Counted from the stretch's first letter, positions 9,225 to 20,001 are shown. The stretch is DNA of 64,000 bases from Streptomyces deccanensis (GCF_022385335.1 NZ_CP092431.1:3968001-4032000); one strand, 5' to 3'. Notes: generated by a model from the sequence alone, not told the origin. Program-made: numbers and translations.

Positions 9225-10904
9225 CTAGTCGCCCGCCACGAACGTGTGGGCCGCCTTGTCGTGCCAGCACTGGCGCCACGGCTTGTCCCACACGCACCAC
9301 AACACACCGATCACGCCGATGCCGAGCAGCCCGGAGACCGTGTGGACGAGCCAGCGCCGCAGTGAGCCCGTGAAGGACGGGGGCTCGTGGCCCTCGATGT
9401 CCCGGACCTCGATGCCGAAGAGCCGCTTGCCGAGGGTGCGGCCCCACCTGGCGGTGGGCAGCACCTCGTAGAGGGCGCTGACGAGGAACAGGACGCCCAG
9501 GATGATGCCGAAGTAGACGGAGGTCGTGCCGTCGACCAGCCAGACGGTGACCTTCTCGCCGGAGAGCTTGGCCGCGTCGATCTTCGCGTCGATGTGGTCG
9601 AGCGCCTTGGTGCCGAACGGCACGGCGGCCGCGGCCGTGACACCGCCGACGACCAGGCTGTCCACCAGCCGGGCGGCCAGCCGTCTGCCGAGCCCGGCGG
9701 GCCTCGCCTCGGCCTGCCGCCGCGCGGCCGCCTGGAAGGGGTCCTCGACGACCGGCTTCCACGGCGCGACCGGCTGCTCCCCGTCGCCCCCGGCCAGCAG
9801 ATGCACCTGTTGGGCCCAGGAGGGCTGCCCGCCGCCGATGCCGACGGCCATCGGGGTGTCGGCGGACTGCGGGGCCGCGGCCTGCTGGGGCACGCCCGGC
9901 GCGAGGTGCGGGGCGGGCGCGGCCTGCGGGGACCCGGCCTGCGGGGCCGGCGGGAAGGCGCCGCCGAACGCGGGCTGCTGCGGCTGCGGTTGCTGCGGGA
10001 CCGGGACGGCCGGGGCGGCGGGGGCCGCCGGGGCCGTACCGCCCGACTGCGGACCCTGCGGACCCTGAGGCACCGAGGAGTCCTGCGCGCCGGGCGGTGC
10101 CTGCGGGCCCTGCTGCGGGCCGGACGGTGCCGACGCGGACGCGGCGGACTGCGGGGCGAGGCCCAGCGCCTGCTGGGCCGCGACCTGGGCCGGAGTCAGG
10201 GGCGCGCCGAACGCGGCGGGGGCGGCGCCGTCCTGCTGCCCCGTGCGCGAGGAGGACGGGCGGAACGTCATGGTGCCGTCCGACGGTGGCGGCTCCGCGC
10301 CGTCGGCCGGCTCCGGGCGCCCGGAGCCGGTTGGGCGCCGGAAGACCACCGTGCCCGGCGTGGATCCGGCCTCGTCCTCGCTGTCCGCCGGCGGGATGGT
10401 CGCCGTGCCGTCCGTGCTCGCCGTCCGCCCGGGGTCACCGAACCCCGCCGGGCCGCCGGTGCCGTCGGCGGTGCCGCCCGTGTCCCCCGTACCACCCGTG
10501 TCGGCCGAGAGGGAGAGACGCGGGTCGGCGCCGGGGGCGGAACCCCAGGACACCCGGCGGTCCTTGGCGCCGCCGAACCCGGTCTGGCGGGAGCGGTCGG
10601 CGCCCCACGCGGAGGCGGGCTCGGGGCGGATGCCGTGCAGGGCGTTGTCGCCGGCCGGCCTGGCCGCGTCGCCGTCGCCCGCGGGGTCCTCGTCGAAGAA
10701 GTGCGGGCCCGTCTCCTCCACGGCGCCGGACGGGCCGGAGCCGGGCGGCGGGGCGAGCGGCTCACCGTCGGAGGGCGCCGGACGGCTCGTACCCGGCACC
10801 CAGGCGGCGCCGTTCCAGTACCGGACATATCCAGGAATGGACGGGTCCGGGTAATACCCTTCGCGGGGCCTGTCGTCGCCGGGGGCCGGGGTTGGGGCGC
10901 TCAT
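9225..10904 (-). CDS. DUF2510-RDD domain membrane protein
   Basis: 559 residues. The N-terminus carries a DUF2510-type motif (GYYPDPSIPGYVRYWNGAAW, residues 16-35). A ~350-residue Pro/Ala/Gln-rich disordered linker follows, then a C-terminal RDD domain (RRLAARLVDSLVVGG, ARWGRTLGKRLFGIEV, DKPWRQCWHDKAAHTFV). The two DUF-RDD genes are transcribed leftward in tandem. The start at 10904 puts the DUF2510 motif right at the N-terminus, as in relatives. Function unknown, probably envelope related. Confidence 0.85.
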   Translation of the reverse strand: MSAPTPAPGDDRPREGYYPDPSIPGYVRYWNGAAWVPGTSRPAPSDGEPLAPPPGSGPSGAVEETGPHFFDEDPAGDGDAARPAGDNALHGIRPEPASAWGADRSRQTGFGGAKDRRVSWGSAPGADPRLSLSADTGGTGDTGGTADGTGGPAGFGDPGRTASTDGTATIPPADSEDEAGSTPGTVVFRRPTGSGRPEPADGAEPPPSDGTMTFRPSSSRTGQQDGAAPAAFGAPLTPAQVAAQQALGLAPQSAASASAPSGPQQGPQAPPGAQDSSVPQGPQGPQSGGTAPAAPAAPAVPVPQQPQPQQPAFGGAFPPAPQAGSPQAAPAPHLAPGVPQQAAAPQSADTPMAVGIGGGQPSWAQQVHLLAGGDGEQPVAPWKPVVEDPFQAAARRQAEARPAGLGRRLAARLVDSLVVGGVTAAAAVPFGTKALDHIDAKIDAAKLSGEKVTVWLVDGTTSVYFGIILGVLFLVSALYEVLPTARWGRTLGKRLFGIEVRDIEGHEPPSFTGSLRRWLVHTVSGLLGIGVIGVLWCVWDKPWRQCWHDKAAHTFVAGD

Positions 10905-11169
10905 GTCCGTCGTCCCGTATCTGCTCGTGGGTCGGGTGGAGGGATCCAGATCTACCAGACGTCGGCCCGGTCCATGACCGCTGCCTCCGGACCCGCCCCA
11001 TTCGCGCACGGATCTGCTACGGGCGCGGCGGCCCGCCGGACCCGGCAGGAGGGTCGGTGGGCTCGTCGGAAAAAAGTTTCGCGAACCCGCGTAATGCTTC
11101 GGGGCCCCCGCCCCTCTCACTCGTACGGGCCCGCCCAGGGGGCCCCGCCACGAGAGAGGAACGATCACC

Positions 11170-11583
11170 ATGCGGCACACCGTCGTGGAGCGCGAACTGG
11201 AGCTCAGACTCGTCCTGTCGCCCGAGCGCAGCATCCCCGTACCGGCCAAGCTGGGCTACCGCAGCGACGACCCGTACGCCGTCCACATCACCTTCCACGT
11301 CAACTCCGACCGGCCGGTGCACTGGACGTTCGCGCGGGAGCTGCTCGTCGAGGGGGTGTTCCGGCCGTGCGGGCACGGGGACGTGCGGGTGTGGCCGACG
11401 AAGGTGTCGGGCCGCAGCGTCGTCCTGATGGCGCTCAGCTCGCCGGACGGGGACGCGCTCCTCGAAGCGCCCGCCGCCGCGGTGTCGGCCTGGCTGGAGC
11501 GGACCCTGCGGATGGTCCCGCCGGGCTCGGAGTTCGACATGCTCGGCATCGACGACGGCCTGGCCGAACTCCTCGCCCAGTGA
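11170..11583 (+). CDS. ssgG: SsgA-like sporulation and cell division protein (SsgG-type)
   Basis: SsgA-like proteins are found only in sporulating actinomycetes and control septum placement and spore wall synthesis; SsgG is needed for correct septum spacing. The 137-residue protein has the family hallmarks: VHITFHVNSDRPVHWTFARELLVEG, then DVRVWP and an ELLAQ end. The SsgG assignment rests on neighbourhood (between RDD/DUF2510 genes and hppD, as recalled for SCO2924) and not on a diagnostic residue. A GAGAGGAA site precedes the ATG. Confidence 0.8.
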   Translation: MRHTVVERELELRLVLSPERSIPVPAKLGYRSDDPYAVHITFHVNSDRPVHWTFARELLVEGVFRPCGHGDVRVWPTKVSGRSVVLMALSSPDGDALLEAPAAAVSAWLERTLRMVPPGSEFDMLGIDDGLAELLAQ

Positions 11584-11608
11584 GGGGCGTGTCCCGGGAA
11601 CACGGACG

Positions 11609-13009
11609 TCAGAACAGCTTGCCCGGGTTGAGGATGCCCAGCGGGTCGAAGACGGACTTCACCGCCCGCTGCATCTCCAGCCCCACCGGGCCCAGCTCCC
11701 GCGCCAGCCACTCCTTCTTGAGGATGCCCACCCCGTGCTCGCCGGTGATCGTGCCGCCGAGTTCCAGACCGAGGGCCATGATCTCGTCGAAGGACTCGCG
11801 GGCGCGCCGGGACTCGTCGGGGTCCGCCGCGTCGAAGCAGACGGTGGGGTGCGTGTTGCCGTCGCCGGCGTGGGCGCAGACCCCGATGGTCAGGTCGTAC
11901 TTCTCGGCGATGCGGTCGACGCCGTCGAGCAGCTCGCCGAGCCGGGAGCGCGGCACGCACACGTCGTCGATCATCGTCGTGCCCTTCACCGCTTCCAGCG
12001 CGGTGAGGGACAACCGGCGCGCCTGGAGCAGCAGCTCGGACTCGGCCGCGTCGTCCGCCGGGACGACCTGGGTGGCGCCCGCCGCCTCGCACAGGGCGCC
12101 GACGGCGGCGAGGTCGGCGGCCGGGTCCGGGGTGTCGAAGGCGGCGAGCAGCAGTGCCTCGGTGGTCTCCGGCAGCCCCATGTGCGCGAGGTCGTTGACG
12201 GCCTTCACCGTCGTACGGTCCATGAGTTCGAGCAGTGACGGGACGTGCCCGCCGGCCATGATCCGGCACACCGCGTCGCAGGCGGCGGCCGCCGACGCGA
12301 ACTCCGCCGCCAGCACGAGTTGCTGGGGCGGCTGCGGCTTGAGGGCGAGGGTCGCGCGGACGACGATGCCGAGCGAGCCCTCCGCGCCGACGAAGAGCCG
12401 GGTCAGGTCGTAGCCGGCGACGCCCTTCGCGGTGCGCCTGCCGGTCGACATCAGCCGGCCGTCGGCGAGCACGACGTCCAGGCCGAGGACGTACTCGGCG
12501 GTCACCCCGTACTTCACACAGCACAGGCCGCCGGAGGCCGTGCCGATGTTGCCGCCGATCGTGCACATCTCCCAGCTGGAGGGGTCCGGCGGGTAGCACA
12601 GGCCGTGTTCGTTGACCGCCCGGGAGAGGGTGGCGTTGACGACGCCGGGTTCGACGACGGCGATACGGTCGACCGGGTTGATCTCGAGGATCCGGTCCAT
12701 CTTCGTCAGGGACAGCACGACGCAGCCCTCGGAGGCGTTGGCGCCGCCGGACAGGCCGGTACGGGCGCCCTGCGGGACCACCGGGACGCGCAGTTCGGTG
12801 GCGATGCGCATGACGTGCTGCACCTGTTCGACGGTCCGCGGCAGCACGACGACCGCGGGGACGCCGGCCTCGCAGAAGCTCGCCATGTCGTTGGCGTAGG
12901 AGGTGGTGACGTCCGGATCGACGAGGACCGCCTCCGGCGGCAGGCCGCTGAGCAGTCGGTCGACGAGGTTGCCGGTCGTCTCGTCGGACGGGGCTTGGAT
13001 ACGGCTCAT
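11609..13009 (-). CDS. FAD-linked oxidase, GlcD/D-lactate dehydrogenase family
   Basis: 466-residue flavoprotein of the vanillyl-alcohol oxidase family, oxidising a 2-hydroxy acid such as glycolate or D-lactate. The FAD-binding region shows VPQGARTGLSGGANA and the PPDPSS-x10-GGNIGTASGG stretch. The C-terminal cap holds HAGDGNTHPTV and the end GEHGVGILKKEWL...LNPGKLF typical of GlcD. It converges with ssgG and is divergent from the TPR gene. The electron acceptor and exact substrate cannot be read from sequence. Confidence 0.9.
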   Translation of the reverse strand: MSRIQAPSDETTGNLVDRLLSGLPPEAVLVDPDVTTSYANDMASFCEAGVPAVVVLPRTVEQVQHVMRIATELRVPVVPQGARTGLSGGANASEGCVVLSLTKMDRILEINPVDRIAVVEPGVVNATLSRAVNEHGLCYPPDPSSWEMCTIGGNIGTASGGLCCVKYGVTAEYVLGLDVVLADGRLMSTGRRTAKGVAGYDLTRLFVGAEGSLGIVVRATLALKPQPPQQLVLAAEFASAAAACDAVCRIMAGGHVPSLLELMDRTTVKAVNDLAHMGLPETTEALLLAAFDTPDPAADLAAVGALCEAAGATQVVPADDAAESELLLQARRLSLTALEAVKGTTMIDDVCVPRSRLGELLDGVDRIAEKYDLTIGVCAHAGDGNTHPTVCFDAADPDESRRARESFDEIMALGLELGGTITGEHGVGILKKEWLARELGPVGLEMQRAVKSVFDPLGILNPGKLF

Positions 13010-13105
13010 GATCACAGGTTCGCACTCGCGGCCATCGGTGTGAACCCGTCGGCGCGGGCGTTCGGGTGGCGGGATGTGGTCGTCGTATTGACGCACAGTG
13101 ACGGC

Positions 13106-14527
13106 ATGTCTGTGGATGACGAGGAGCGGGCGGTGCGGCCGTGGCCCGCCGGGTGGCGGGCCGGCGGGCGGGGGCGGCGGGTGGTCTGGGCCGTCGTCGG
13201 GTGTTTCGTGCTCGGGGGTGTGCTGATGGTGGTGCCGCCGGACGGGGGTGACGGCAGCGGCGGACGGGAGGCGCGGGTGGTGGGTGCGGCGGGGGCCGAG
13301 GCGGGGGCACGGGTGACGGCGACCGTGACGGCCGGCGTGCCCGCGGCGCCGTCCGAGGTGGCCTCGGTCGTGCGGGAGCGGGAGGCCCGGGTGCGGGCCC
13401 GTCCGCGTGACCACGTCTCGTGGGCGGTGCTCGGTGTGGCGTACGTCGAACGGGCCCGCCGGACCGGCGGCGTCGGCGACTACCCCCGGGCCGAACGCGC
13501 CCTGCGCACCTCGCTGCGGCTCCGGCCGAACGGCAACGCGGACGCCCTCGAAGGTCTCACCGCCCTCGCCGTCGCCCGCCGCGACTTCCGCGCGGCGCAA
13601 CGCTGGGGCGAGGAGGCCGTACGGGTGGCGCCGGGGCGCTGGACCTCGTACGCGCTGCTCATCGACGCGTACGACGGGCTCGGCCGGTACAAGGCCGCCC
13701 GCGCGACCCGGGACAGGATGCTCGCCGTCGACTCCGGTCCGGCGGCCAGGGCGCGGGCCGCGCTGGTCTCCTGGGACCAGGGGGCGCGCGAGGACGCGGC
13801 CGCGGCGCTCTCCGACGCGGCGGCCGCCGAGACCTCGGCCGCGGGGCCGTCGGCCGCGGGTGCGGCGTGGTGGGTACGGGCCGGGGAGCTGGCCTGGGAG
13901 CGGGGGGAGGCGGAGCAGTCGTTGCGGTACTGCGAGGCCGGCGGCTCCGGCGCCGCCGGGGGTGACCCGGAGGCCGGCGCGTGCCGGGGGCGTGCGCTGG
14001 CCGCGCTGGGGCGGACGGCGGAGGGGGTGCGGGCGTACCGGTCGGCGCTCGCGCGGCGGCCGTCCGCCGAAGTGGCCCTGCGGTTGGGTGAGTTGTACGA
14101 GTCGCTGGGGCGGGCGCGGGAGGCGCGGGAGCAGTACGGCGTGGTGCGGGAGCTGGTGGCACGGTCCGCCGCGGCCGGGGTGAACGAGTCGCTCGTCCTC
14201 GGGGCGCTGGAGACGGACCACGGGTCGCCGACGGTGGCGGTGCGGGTGCTGCGGGCCGAGTGGGAACGCCAGCCCGGGCTGCGGGTGGCCGACGCGCTGG
14301 GGTGGGCGTTGCATCGGGCCGGGGAGGACGAGAGGGCGCTGGGGTTCGCGCGGCGGGCGACGGATCGGGCGCGGGGTGGGGAGGTGCGGAGTGCGGTGTA
14401 CGCGTATCACCGGGGGGTCATCGAACGGGCGGTGGGGTTGGAGGCGGCGGGGCGGAGGCATCTGGAGGAGGCGCGGCGGTTGAATCCTCATGTGGTGGGG
14501 GGTGGGGGTGCGGGTGCGGGGGCGTGA
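13106..14527 (+). CDS. Membrane-anchored TPR protein
   Basis: 473 residues: a short cytoplasmic start, one transmembrane helix (VVWAVVGCFVLGGVLMVV), then an Ala/Arg-rich region of tetratricopeptide-like helical pairs (YPRAERALRTSLRLRPNG, ALGRTAEGVRAYRSALARRP, LGRAREAREQYGVV). TPRs mediate protein-protein contacts; no partner is visible. It shares a ~95-bp divergent promoter region with the GlcD-like oxidase. The C-terminus is a low-complexity Gly/Ala tail. Confidence 0.8.
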   Translation: MSVDDEERAVRPWPAGWRAGGRGRRVVWAVVGCFVLGGVLMVVPPDGGDGSGGREARVVGAAGAEAGARVTATVTAGVPAAPSEVASVVREREARVRARPRDHVSWAVLGVAYVERARRTGGVGDYPRAERALRTSLRLRPNGNADALEGLTALAVARRDFRAAQRWGEEAVRVAPGRWTSYALLIDAYDGLGRYKAARATRDRMLAVDSGPAARARAALVSWDQGAREDAAAALSDAAAAETSAAGPSAAGAAWWVRAGELAWERGEAEQSLRYCEAGGSGAAGGDPEAGACRGRALAALGRTAEGVRAYRSALARRPSAEVALRLGELYESLGRAREAREQYGVVRELVARSAAAGVNESLVLGALETDHGSPTVAVRVLRAEWERQPGLRVADALGWALHRAGEDERALGFARRATDRARGGEVRSAVYAYHRGVIERAVGLEAAGRRHLEEARRLNPHVVGGGGAGAGA

Positions 14528-14577
14528 TGCGCGGGAGGGGGTGGGGGTGCGGGGTTCGTCGGCGGGTGCGGGTGCGT

Positions 14578-14717
14578 GGGGCTTCTCGCGCAGTTCCCCG
14601 CGCCCCTGAAAAGCAGGGGCTGCGCCCGCTGCTTTTCAGACCGGCCGCCGCTCGCCTTTCAGGGCCGCAGGGGGCCTGCTGTCTTTTAGGGGCGCGGGGA
14701 ACTGCGCGAGAAGCCCC
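14578..14717. repeat. Dispersed inverted repeat unit (MITE/REP-like), also a terminator
   Basis: Two perfect 30-bp arms (14578-14607 and 14688-14717) with core AGTTCCCCGCGCCCCT enclose an inner hairpin (GAAAAGCAG / CTGCTTTTC, 14608-14637). It sits between the convergent TPR and hppD genes. Related single arms or pairs occur at 47585, 59012 and 63794. Confidence 0.85.
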
Positions 14718-14772
14718 GCCGGACCCGCGGTCGCCGACGAACCCACGCCCCCCGAGCTATGAGGCGCCCCGT

Positions 14773-16041
<1,269 letters not shown>

Positions 16042-16073
16042 ACATGCCCCTCATGCGCCGTGGTCCGCACAGC

Positions 16074-16595
16074 ATGACCAGTTCGGGAGGTCTCGTGGCG
16101 ATCGATCATCTGGACGGGCGGTTGATCGTCCTGCTCGCGCGCGAGCCGCGGATCGGGGTGCTGGAGATGTCGCGGCGGCTGGGGGTCGCGCGGGGCACGG
16201 TGCAGGCCCGGCTCGACCGGCTGCAGTCGAACGGCGTGATCCGCGGGTTCGGCCCCGAGGTGGATCCGGCCGCGCTCGGCTACCCGGTCACCGCGTTCGC
16301 GACCCTGCAGATCCGGCAGGGGCAGGGGGCCGATGTCCGGGCGCACCTGGCGACGGTTCCGGAGGTGCTGGAGCTGCACACCACGACCGGCAGCGGGGAC
16401 ATGCTGTGCCGGCTGGTGGCCCGCTCGAACGCCGATCTCCAGCGGGTGATCGACCGGGTCGTCGGTTTCGACGGCATCGTCCGGGCCGCCACGGCGATCG
16501 TCATGGAGAACCCCGTTCCGCTGCGGATCATCCCGCTGGTGGAGCAGGAGGCGCTGCGCGAGCGCGCCGACGGGCCCCGGGAGCCGACGACCTGA
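16074..16595 (+). CDS. Lrp/AsnC family transcriptional regulator
   Basis: 173 residues. The N-terminal winged HTH reads DHLDGRLIVLLAREPRIGVLEMSRRLGVARGTVQARLDRLQ (broken here only by the window of the fold), and the C-terminal RAM ligand domain includes the HTTTGSGDMLCRLVAR effector-site region. Divergent from hppD, so probably senses tyrosine or an aromatic intermediate; this is inferred from location. The start may instead be the GTG at 16095, which has GGGAGG 4 nt upstream. Confidence 0.88.
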   Translation: MTSSGGLVAIDHLDGRLIVLLAREPRIGVLEMSRRLGVARGTVQARLDRLQSNGVIRGFGPEVDPAALGYPVTAFATLQIRQGQGADVRAHLATVPEVLELHTTTGSGDMLCRLVARSNADLQRVIDRVVGFDGIVRAATAIVMENPVPLRIIPLVEQEALRERADGPREPTT

Positions 16596-16613
16596 GGCCT
16601 GAAAGGGCCGCCG

Positions 16614-17414
16614 TCAGCAGCTGGGTACGGACCCCTTGCCCGTCTCCAGCGCCACGAGGGAGCCGACCGCTCCCTTCAGGGTCGTCACCGGGATGAGCCG
16701 CAGCCCCTTGGGCAGTTCCGCCTTGGCGTCGGCGCACTCGGCCTTGGGGACCAGGAAGACGGTGGCGCCGTCGCGGCGGGCGGCCTGCGTCTTGAGGGCG
16801 ACCCCACCGACCGCGCCCACCTTGCCCGAGGTGTCGATGGTCCCCGTACCGGCGATGACCCGGCCGCCCGTGAGGTCGCCGCCGCTGCCGTCGCCGTCGA
16901 GCTTGTCGATGATGCCGAGGGAGAAGAGCAGGCCCGCGCTGGGGCCGCCGACGTCGGCGAGCCGCAGGGTGACCTCGATGTCGCCGGAGTCCTCGCCGAG
17001 GTAGGCGAGCGCGGCCTCGGTGGCGGTGTCCTGGGACTCCTTCATCTCGGCCGCGTTGTGCTCCTGGATCTCCTCGGTGGTGTCGCCGCTGGGGTAGACC
17101 GCCTCGCGCGGCATGACGGCCTGGTCGGTACGGAACCAGCCGTCGAGCACGTCGCCGAGGCCGACACGGGCGTCCGGCCCCGTCGCCTCGATCGTCGTCA
17201 TCCGCAGCTGGCCGCTGGTCCTCCGGGCCTCCGCGCCGCTGATCGTGATCACCGGCTCGCCCTTGTTCTCGCCGAGCACGTTCGCCGTCATCCCGGGCTG
17301 TGCCACGGAGAACGGCAACGGCGCGAACGCCACCGTGACGAGCAGCCCCACCACCGGCAGGGCGCCGACGGCTACGGCGATGGGACGCGAAAGGCTGGAG
17401 AGACGAGTGAGCAC
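16614..17414 (-). CDS. Secreted or membrane-anchored S16 (Lon-type) serine protease
   Basis: 266 residues. An N-terminal hydrophobic helix (IAVAVGALPVVGLLVTVAFAPLPFSV) acts as anchor or signal. A degenerate PDZ-like middle is followed by a Lon proteolytic domain with nucleophile Ser in DVGGPSAGLLFSLGIID and general-base Lys near GKVGAVGGVALKTQ. Such proteins resemble B. subtilis YlbL but here lack a clear PDZ domain. The role is probably envelope quality control or regulated proteolysis. Confidence 0.85.
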   Translation of the reverse strand: MLTRLSSLSRPIAVAVGALPVVGLLVTVAFAPLPFSVAQPGMTANVLGENKGEPVITISGAEARRTSGQLRMTTIEATGPDARVGLGDVLDGWFRTDQAVMPREAVYPSGDTTEEIQEHNAAEMKESQDTATEAALAYLGEDSGDIEVTLRLADVGGPSAGLLFSLGIIDKLDGDGSGGDLTGGRVIAGTGTIDTSGKVGAVGGVALKTQAARRDGATVFLVPKAECADAKAELPKGLRLIPVTTLKGAVGSLVALETGKGSVPSC

Positions 17415-17554
17415 GGGATCAATCTAACGTGAGGGGTACTTCCGGCCAGGGGGCGGTGGCCCCCCGAGGACCGCCGAGACCGCCGACGACCGCCGGCGAC
17501 GACGGCCGGCGACGACGGCCGGTAAATGGCCGGGGCCGTCTGCCGCCGCGGGTC

Positions 17555-18031
17555 TCAGTTGACGTCCACGTCCTCGAAGAGGGCGAGGAGCTGGGTGAGG
17601 ACCCGCACGCAGGAGTCGACGTCGGCCGCCGTCAGATCGCCTCCGGCCTGCTTCAGCAGCGCGCTCTCCCGGGCGACCAGCGCGTCGATGGCCTCGCGGC
17701 CGGCTCCGGTCAGCCGGATCAGGGACGAGCGCTGGTGGGCGGGGTTGGGGATGGCCTCGACGAGGTTCCGCCCGGCCGCCTCGTTCACCATCCGCTGCAC
17801 GAACTGCCTGCTCAACGCCAGCGTCCGCCCCATCTGTGGCACGGTCATGGGCCGCTCGGCCATGCGCAACAGTTCCAGGACCGCGCGCACGCCGACGGGG
17901 AACCCCTCCTTCCGTTCCTTCAGTTCCAGCGCGCGGGTCGTCCGCCGGTAGAGGGGCCCCAGGACGGCGAACACCTCGGACAGCCGCCCGGCGAGCGCGT
18001 CGGGCGGCAGCGGCTCATTGGTCTCTGTCAC
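17555..18031 (-). CDS. MarR-family transcriptional regulator
   Basis: 158 residues with the MarR winged-helix core (MTVPQMGRTLALSRQFVQRMVNEAAGRNLVE) and the basic wing NPAHQRSSLIRLT. GTG start at 18031. It is divergent from an alpha/beta hydrolase, and the spacer carries two near-identical palindromes, so autoregulation and control of the hydrolase are likely. The ligand is unknown. Confidence 0.9.
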   Translation of the reverse strand: MTETNEPLPPDALAGRLSEVFAVLGPLYRRTTRALELKERKEGFPVGVRAVLELLRMAERPMTVPQMGRTLALSRQFVQRMVNEAAGRNLVEAIPNPAHQRSSLIRLTGAGREAIDALVARESALLKQAGGDLTAADVDSCVRVLTQLLALFEDVDVN

Positions 18032-18087
18032 GGGCTCATTGTGTCGCCCACGCCCCCGACTCCACGCCGCCCCACCCCCGCCGCGAA

Positions 18088-18138
18088 ATGACAACTGGGT
18101 TGTCATCTCTCGCGCAACATGACACCTTGGTTGTCATG
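18088..18138. promoter_or_regulatory. Two MarR-type operators
   Basis: Site 1 is ATGACAAC-TGG-GTTGTCAT (18088-18106), perfect 8-bp arms. Site 2 is CATGACA-N7-TGTCATG (18118-18138), which covers the hydrolase start codon. The centres are 31 bp apart, about three helical turns. The spacing and symmetry suggest two dimers bound on one DNA face. Confidence 0.8.
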
Positions 18139-18975
18139 ACTGATGCGTCGCAGGTCCTCACGCACACCTTCCCGTCCGACGACGGCCCCCTCGCCTACCA
18201 GGACGCCGGCTCGGGCACCCCGCTCGTGCTGCTGCACGGCGGCTTCACGGACCACACCATGTGGCGCGATCTGGTGCCCGCCCTGACGGCGGCGGGCCAC
18301 CGGGTCATCGCCCCGGACGCGCGAGGGCACGGCGCCTCCGCCAACGCGAGCAAACCGTTCCGCTTCACCGACGACCTCGCCGCGCTGCTGCGCCACCTGG
18401 ACACGGGCCCGGCGATCCTGGTCGGCATGTCGATGGGCGGGGGCACGGCGGTCGACACGGCCCTGGAACATCCCGAACTGGTACGCGCCCTCGTCGTCAT
18501 CGGCGTCGGCACCAGCGAGCCCGAGCACACGGACCCCTGGACCAAGGACAGCGTCGCCCGCTACTACGGCACGCTGATGTCGGGCGACCTCGAGGGCTGG
18601 CTGGAAGTGGTCGGTGAGGCCGTCGCCGGTCCGTACCGCGCGGTCGAGGACGTGGACCCCGACATCGTCCGGCGGGTACGGGAGATGAGCCGGGCCACCG
18701 CCCTCAAGCACACCGTCGGCGAGACGGACTGGTACGTCCCGGTCACGGACACCTGGGCCCGCGCGGCCGGCATCACCGCCCCCACCCTCGCCGTCAACGG
18801 CGCCCTGGACGCCCCCGACCTCATCGCCATGGCCGAACGCCTGGTCACCACGGTCGCTGCGAAGGGCCACGCCGTCTCCGTCGAGGGCGCCGGCCACTAC
18901 GTGAACATGGAGCAGCCGGACGTCTTCACCGCACACCTGCTGAGCTGGCTGGCCTCGCTTGACCTACGCCCCTGA
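18136..18975 (+). CDS. Alpha/beta hydrolase
   Basis: 279 residues with the alpha/beta-hydrolase fold: oxyanion region VLLHGGFTD, nucleophile elbow GMSMGGG (Ser), an Asp near VNGALDAPDL and the final His in VEGAGHYVNME. The substrate is unknown; an ester or peroxidase-type small molecule is likely. The start codon lies inside a MarR operator, so bound repressor would block transcription or translation start directly. No Shine-Dalgarno is evident. Confidence 0.88.
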   Translation: MTDASQVLTHTFPSDDGPLAYQDAGSGTPLVLLHGGFTDHTMWRDLVPALTAAGHRVIAPDARGHGASANASKPFRFTDDLAALLRHLDTGPAILVGMSMGGGTAVDTALEHPELVRALVVIGVGTSEPEHTDPWTKDSVARYYGTLMSGDLEGWLEVVGEAVAGPYRAVEDVDPDIVRRVREMSRATALKHTVGETDWYVPVTDTWARAAGITAPTLAVNGALDAPDLIAMAERLVTTVAAKGHAVSVEGAGHYVNMEQPDVFTAHLLSWLASLDLRP

Positions 18976-19048
18976 CCGACGCGCCCCGTGTCACCGGGGG
19001 GGGTGCTACCGGGGCTGCATTGCTGGGGGCTGTATCGCCGGGGGCGGG

Positions 19049-19699
19049 TCACCGCAGCGCGTCGGCGACTTCCCGTGCCGCGTCCATCACCCGCGGGCCC
19101 ACCCGCTCCGGCACCGCGTCGGCCAGCATCACCACACCCACACTGCCCTCGACCCCCGTCACCCCGAGCAGCGGGGCGGCGGCCCCGCTCGCCCCGGCCT
19201 CCAGCTCGCCGTGCGTGAGCGCGTACCCCGGCCAGTCCCCCGGCTGCTGCCGCCCCGACAGGATGGCCCGACCCGCGGCCCCCCGGTCCAGCGAGTGCCG
19301 GAACCCGGCCCGGTACGCCACGTGGTAGTCCGTCCACGTCGGCTCGACGACGGCGACGGCCAACGCCTCGGTGCCGTCGACGAGCGTGAGGTGGGCGGTC
19401 GCCCCTATGTCCTCGGCCAGCGAGCGCAACGCGGGCAGCGCGGCCTCCCGCACCAACGGGTGCACCTGCCGCCCGAGCCGCAGCACGCCCAGCCCAACCC
19501 GGGCACGTCCGCCCAGGTCACGACGGACGAGGGAGTGCTGCTCCAGGGTGGCGAGCAGGCGGTAGACGACGGTCCGGTTGACCCCGAGCTTGTTGGACAG
19601 TTCGGTGACGGTCAGCCCGTGGTCGGTGTCGGCGAGCAGCTTGAGGACACGCAGTCCCCGATCCAGCGTCTGAGAGGTCTCCGCGGTCACGACGCCCAC
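19049..19699 (-). CDS. IclR-family transcriptional regulator
   Basis: 216 residues. N-terminal winged HTH (TLDRGLRVLKLLADTDHGLTVTELSNKLGVNRTVVYRLLATL, split for reading) is followed by the IclR effector domain (AHLTLVDGTEALAVAVVEPTW, RAAGRAILSG-like, GSVGVVMLADAV). No target gene is adjacent in operon position, so it probably acts on the divergent side or at a distance. Confidence 0.88.
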   Translation of the reverse strand: MGVVTAETSQTLDRGLRVLKLLADTDHGLTVTELSNKLGVNRTVVYRLLATLEQHSLVRRDLGGRARVGLGVLRLGRQVHPLVREAALPALRSLAEDIGATAHLTLVDGTEALAVAVVEPTWTDYHVAYRAGFRHSLDRGAAGRAILSGRQQPGDWPGYALTHGELEAGASGAAAPLLGVTGVEGSVGVVMLADAVPERVGPRVMDAAREVADALR

Positions 19700-20001
19700 T
19701 CCTTCGTGGTGAGGGCGGCGACCTCTGTCACGGCTGATGCGTCACCGGTCCCGTCGGCGACGCGCTACAGAGGCCGCCGATCGGCTGAACCCGGATGGTC
19801 CGGGCGGAGTCGCTTCACGGCTGCGCTCCGCGGCGGCGCTGCCACGGGGCGTGTGCGTAGCGGGACAGTAGACGAGGGGGTTCGCTGAGCGGAAGACTCC
19901 GTCCAGAATCCGGGCAGTGAGCGGTACGGACTACTTCGCTTTGTCATGAAATGTGCGAGCGCGCGTGCTCTCGATCGCGCCCCGGATCGCGCTCCCCGGC
20001 G
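19700..20001. other. Intergenic stretch
   Basis: 302 bp between the IclR gene and the stop of the upstream helicase gene. It should hold the IclR promoter and the helicase terminator. A short GC hairpin (GAGC/GCTC around 19960) is present. No gene is seen. Confidence 0.5.

Noticed and set aside
5416..12413. Very long reading frames opposite to known genes (also at 37.7-41.6 kb)
   Set aside because: Shadow frames caused by extreme GC content; the opposite-strand genes have clear domains and correct codon bias.
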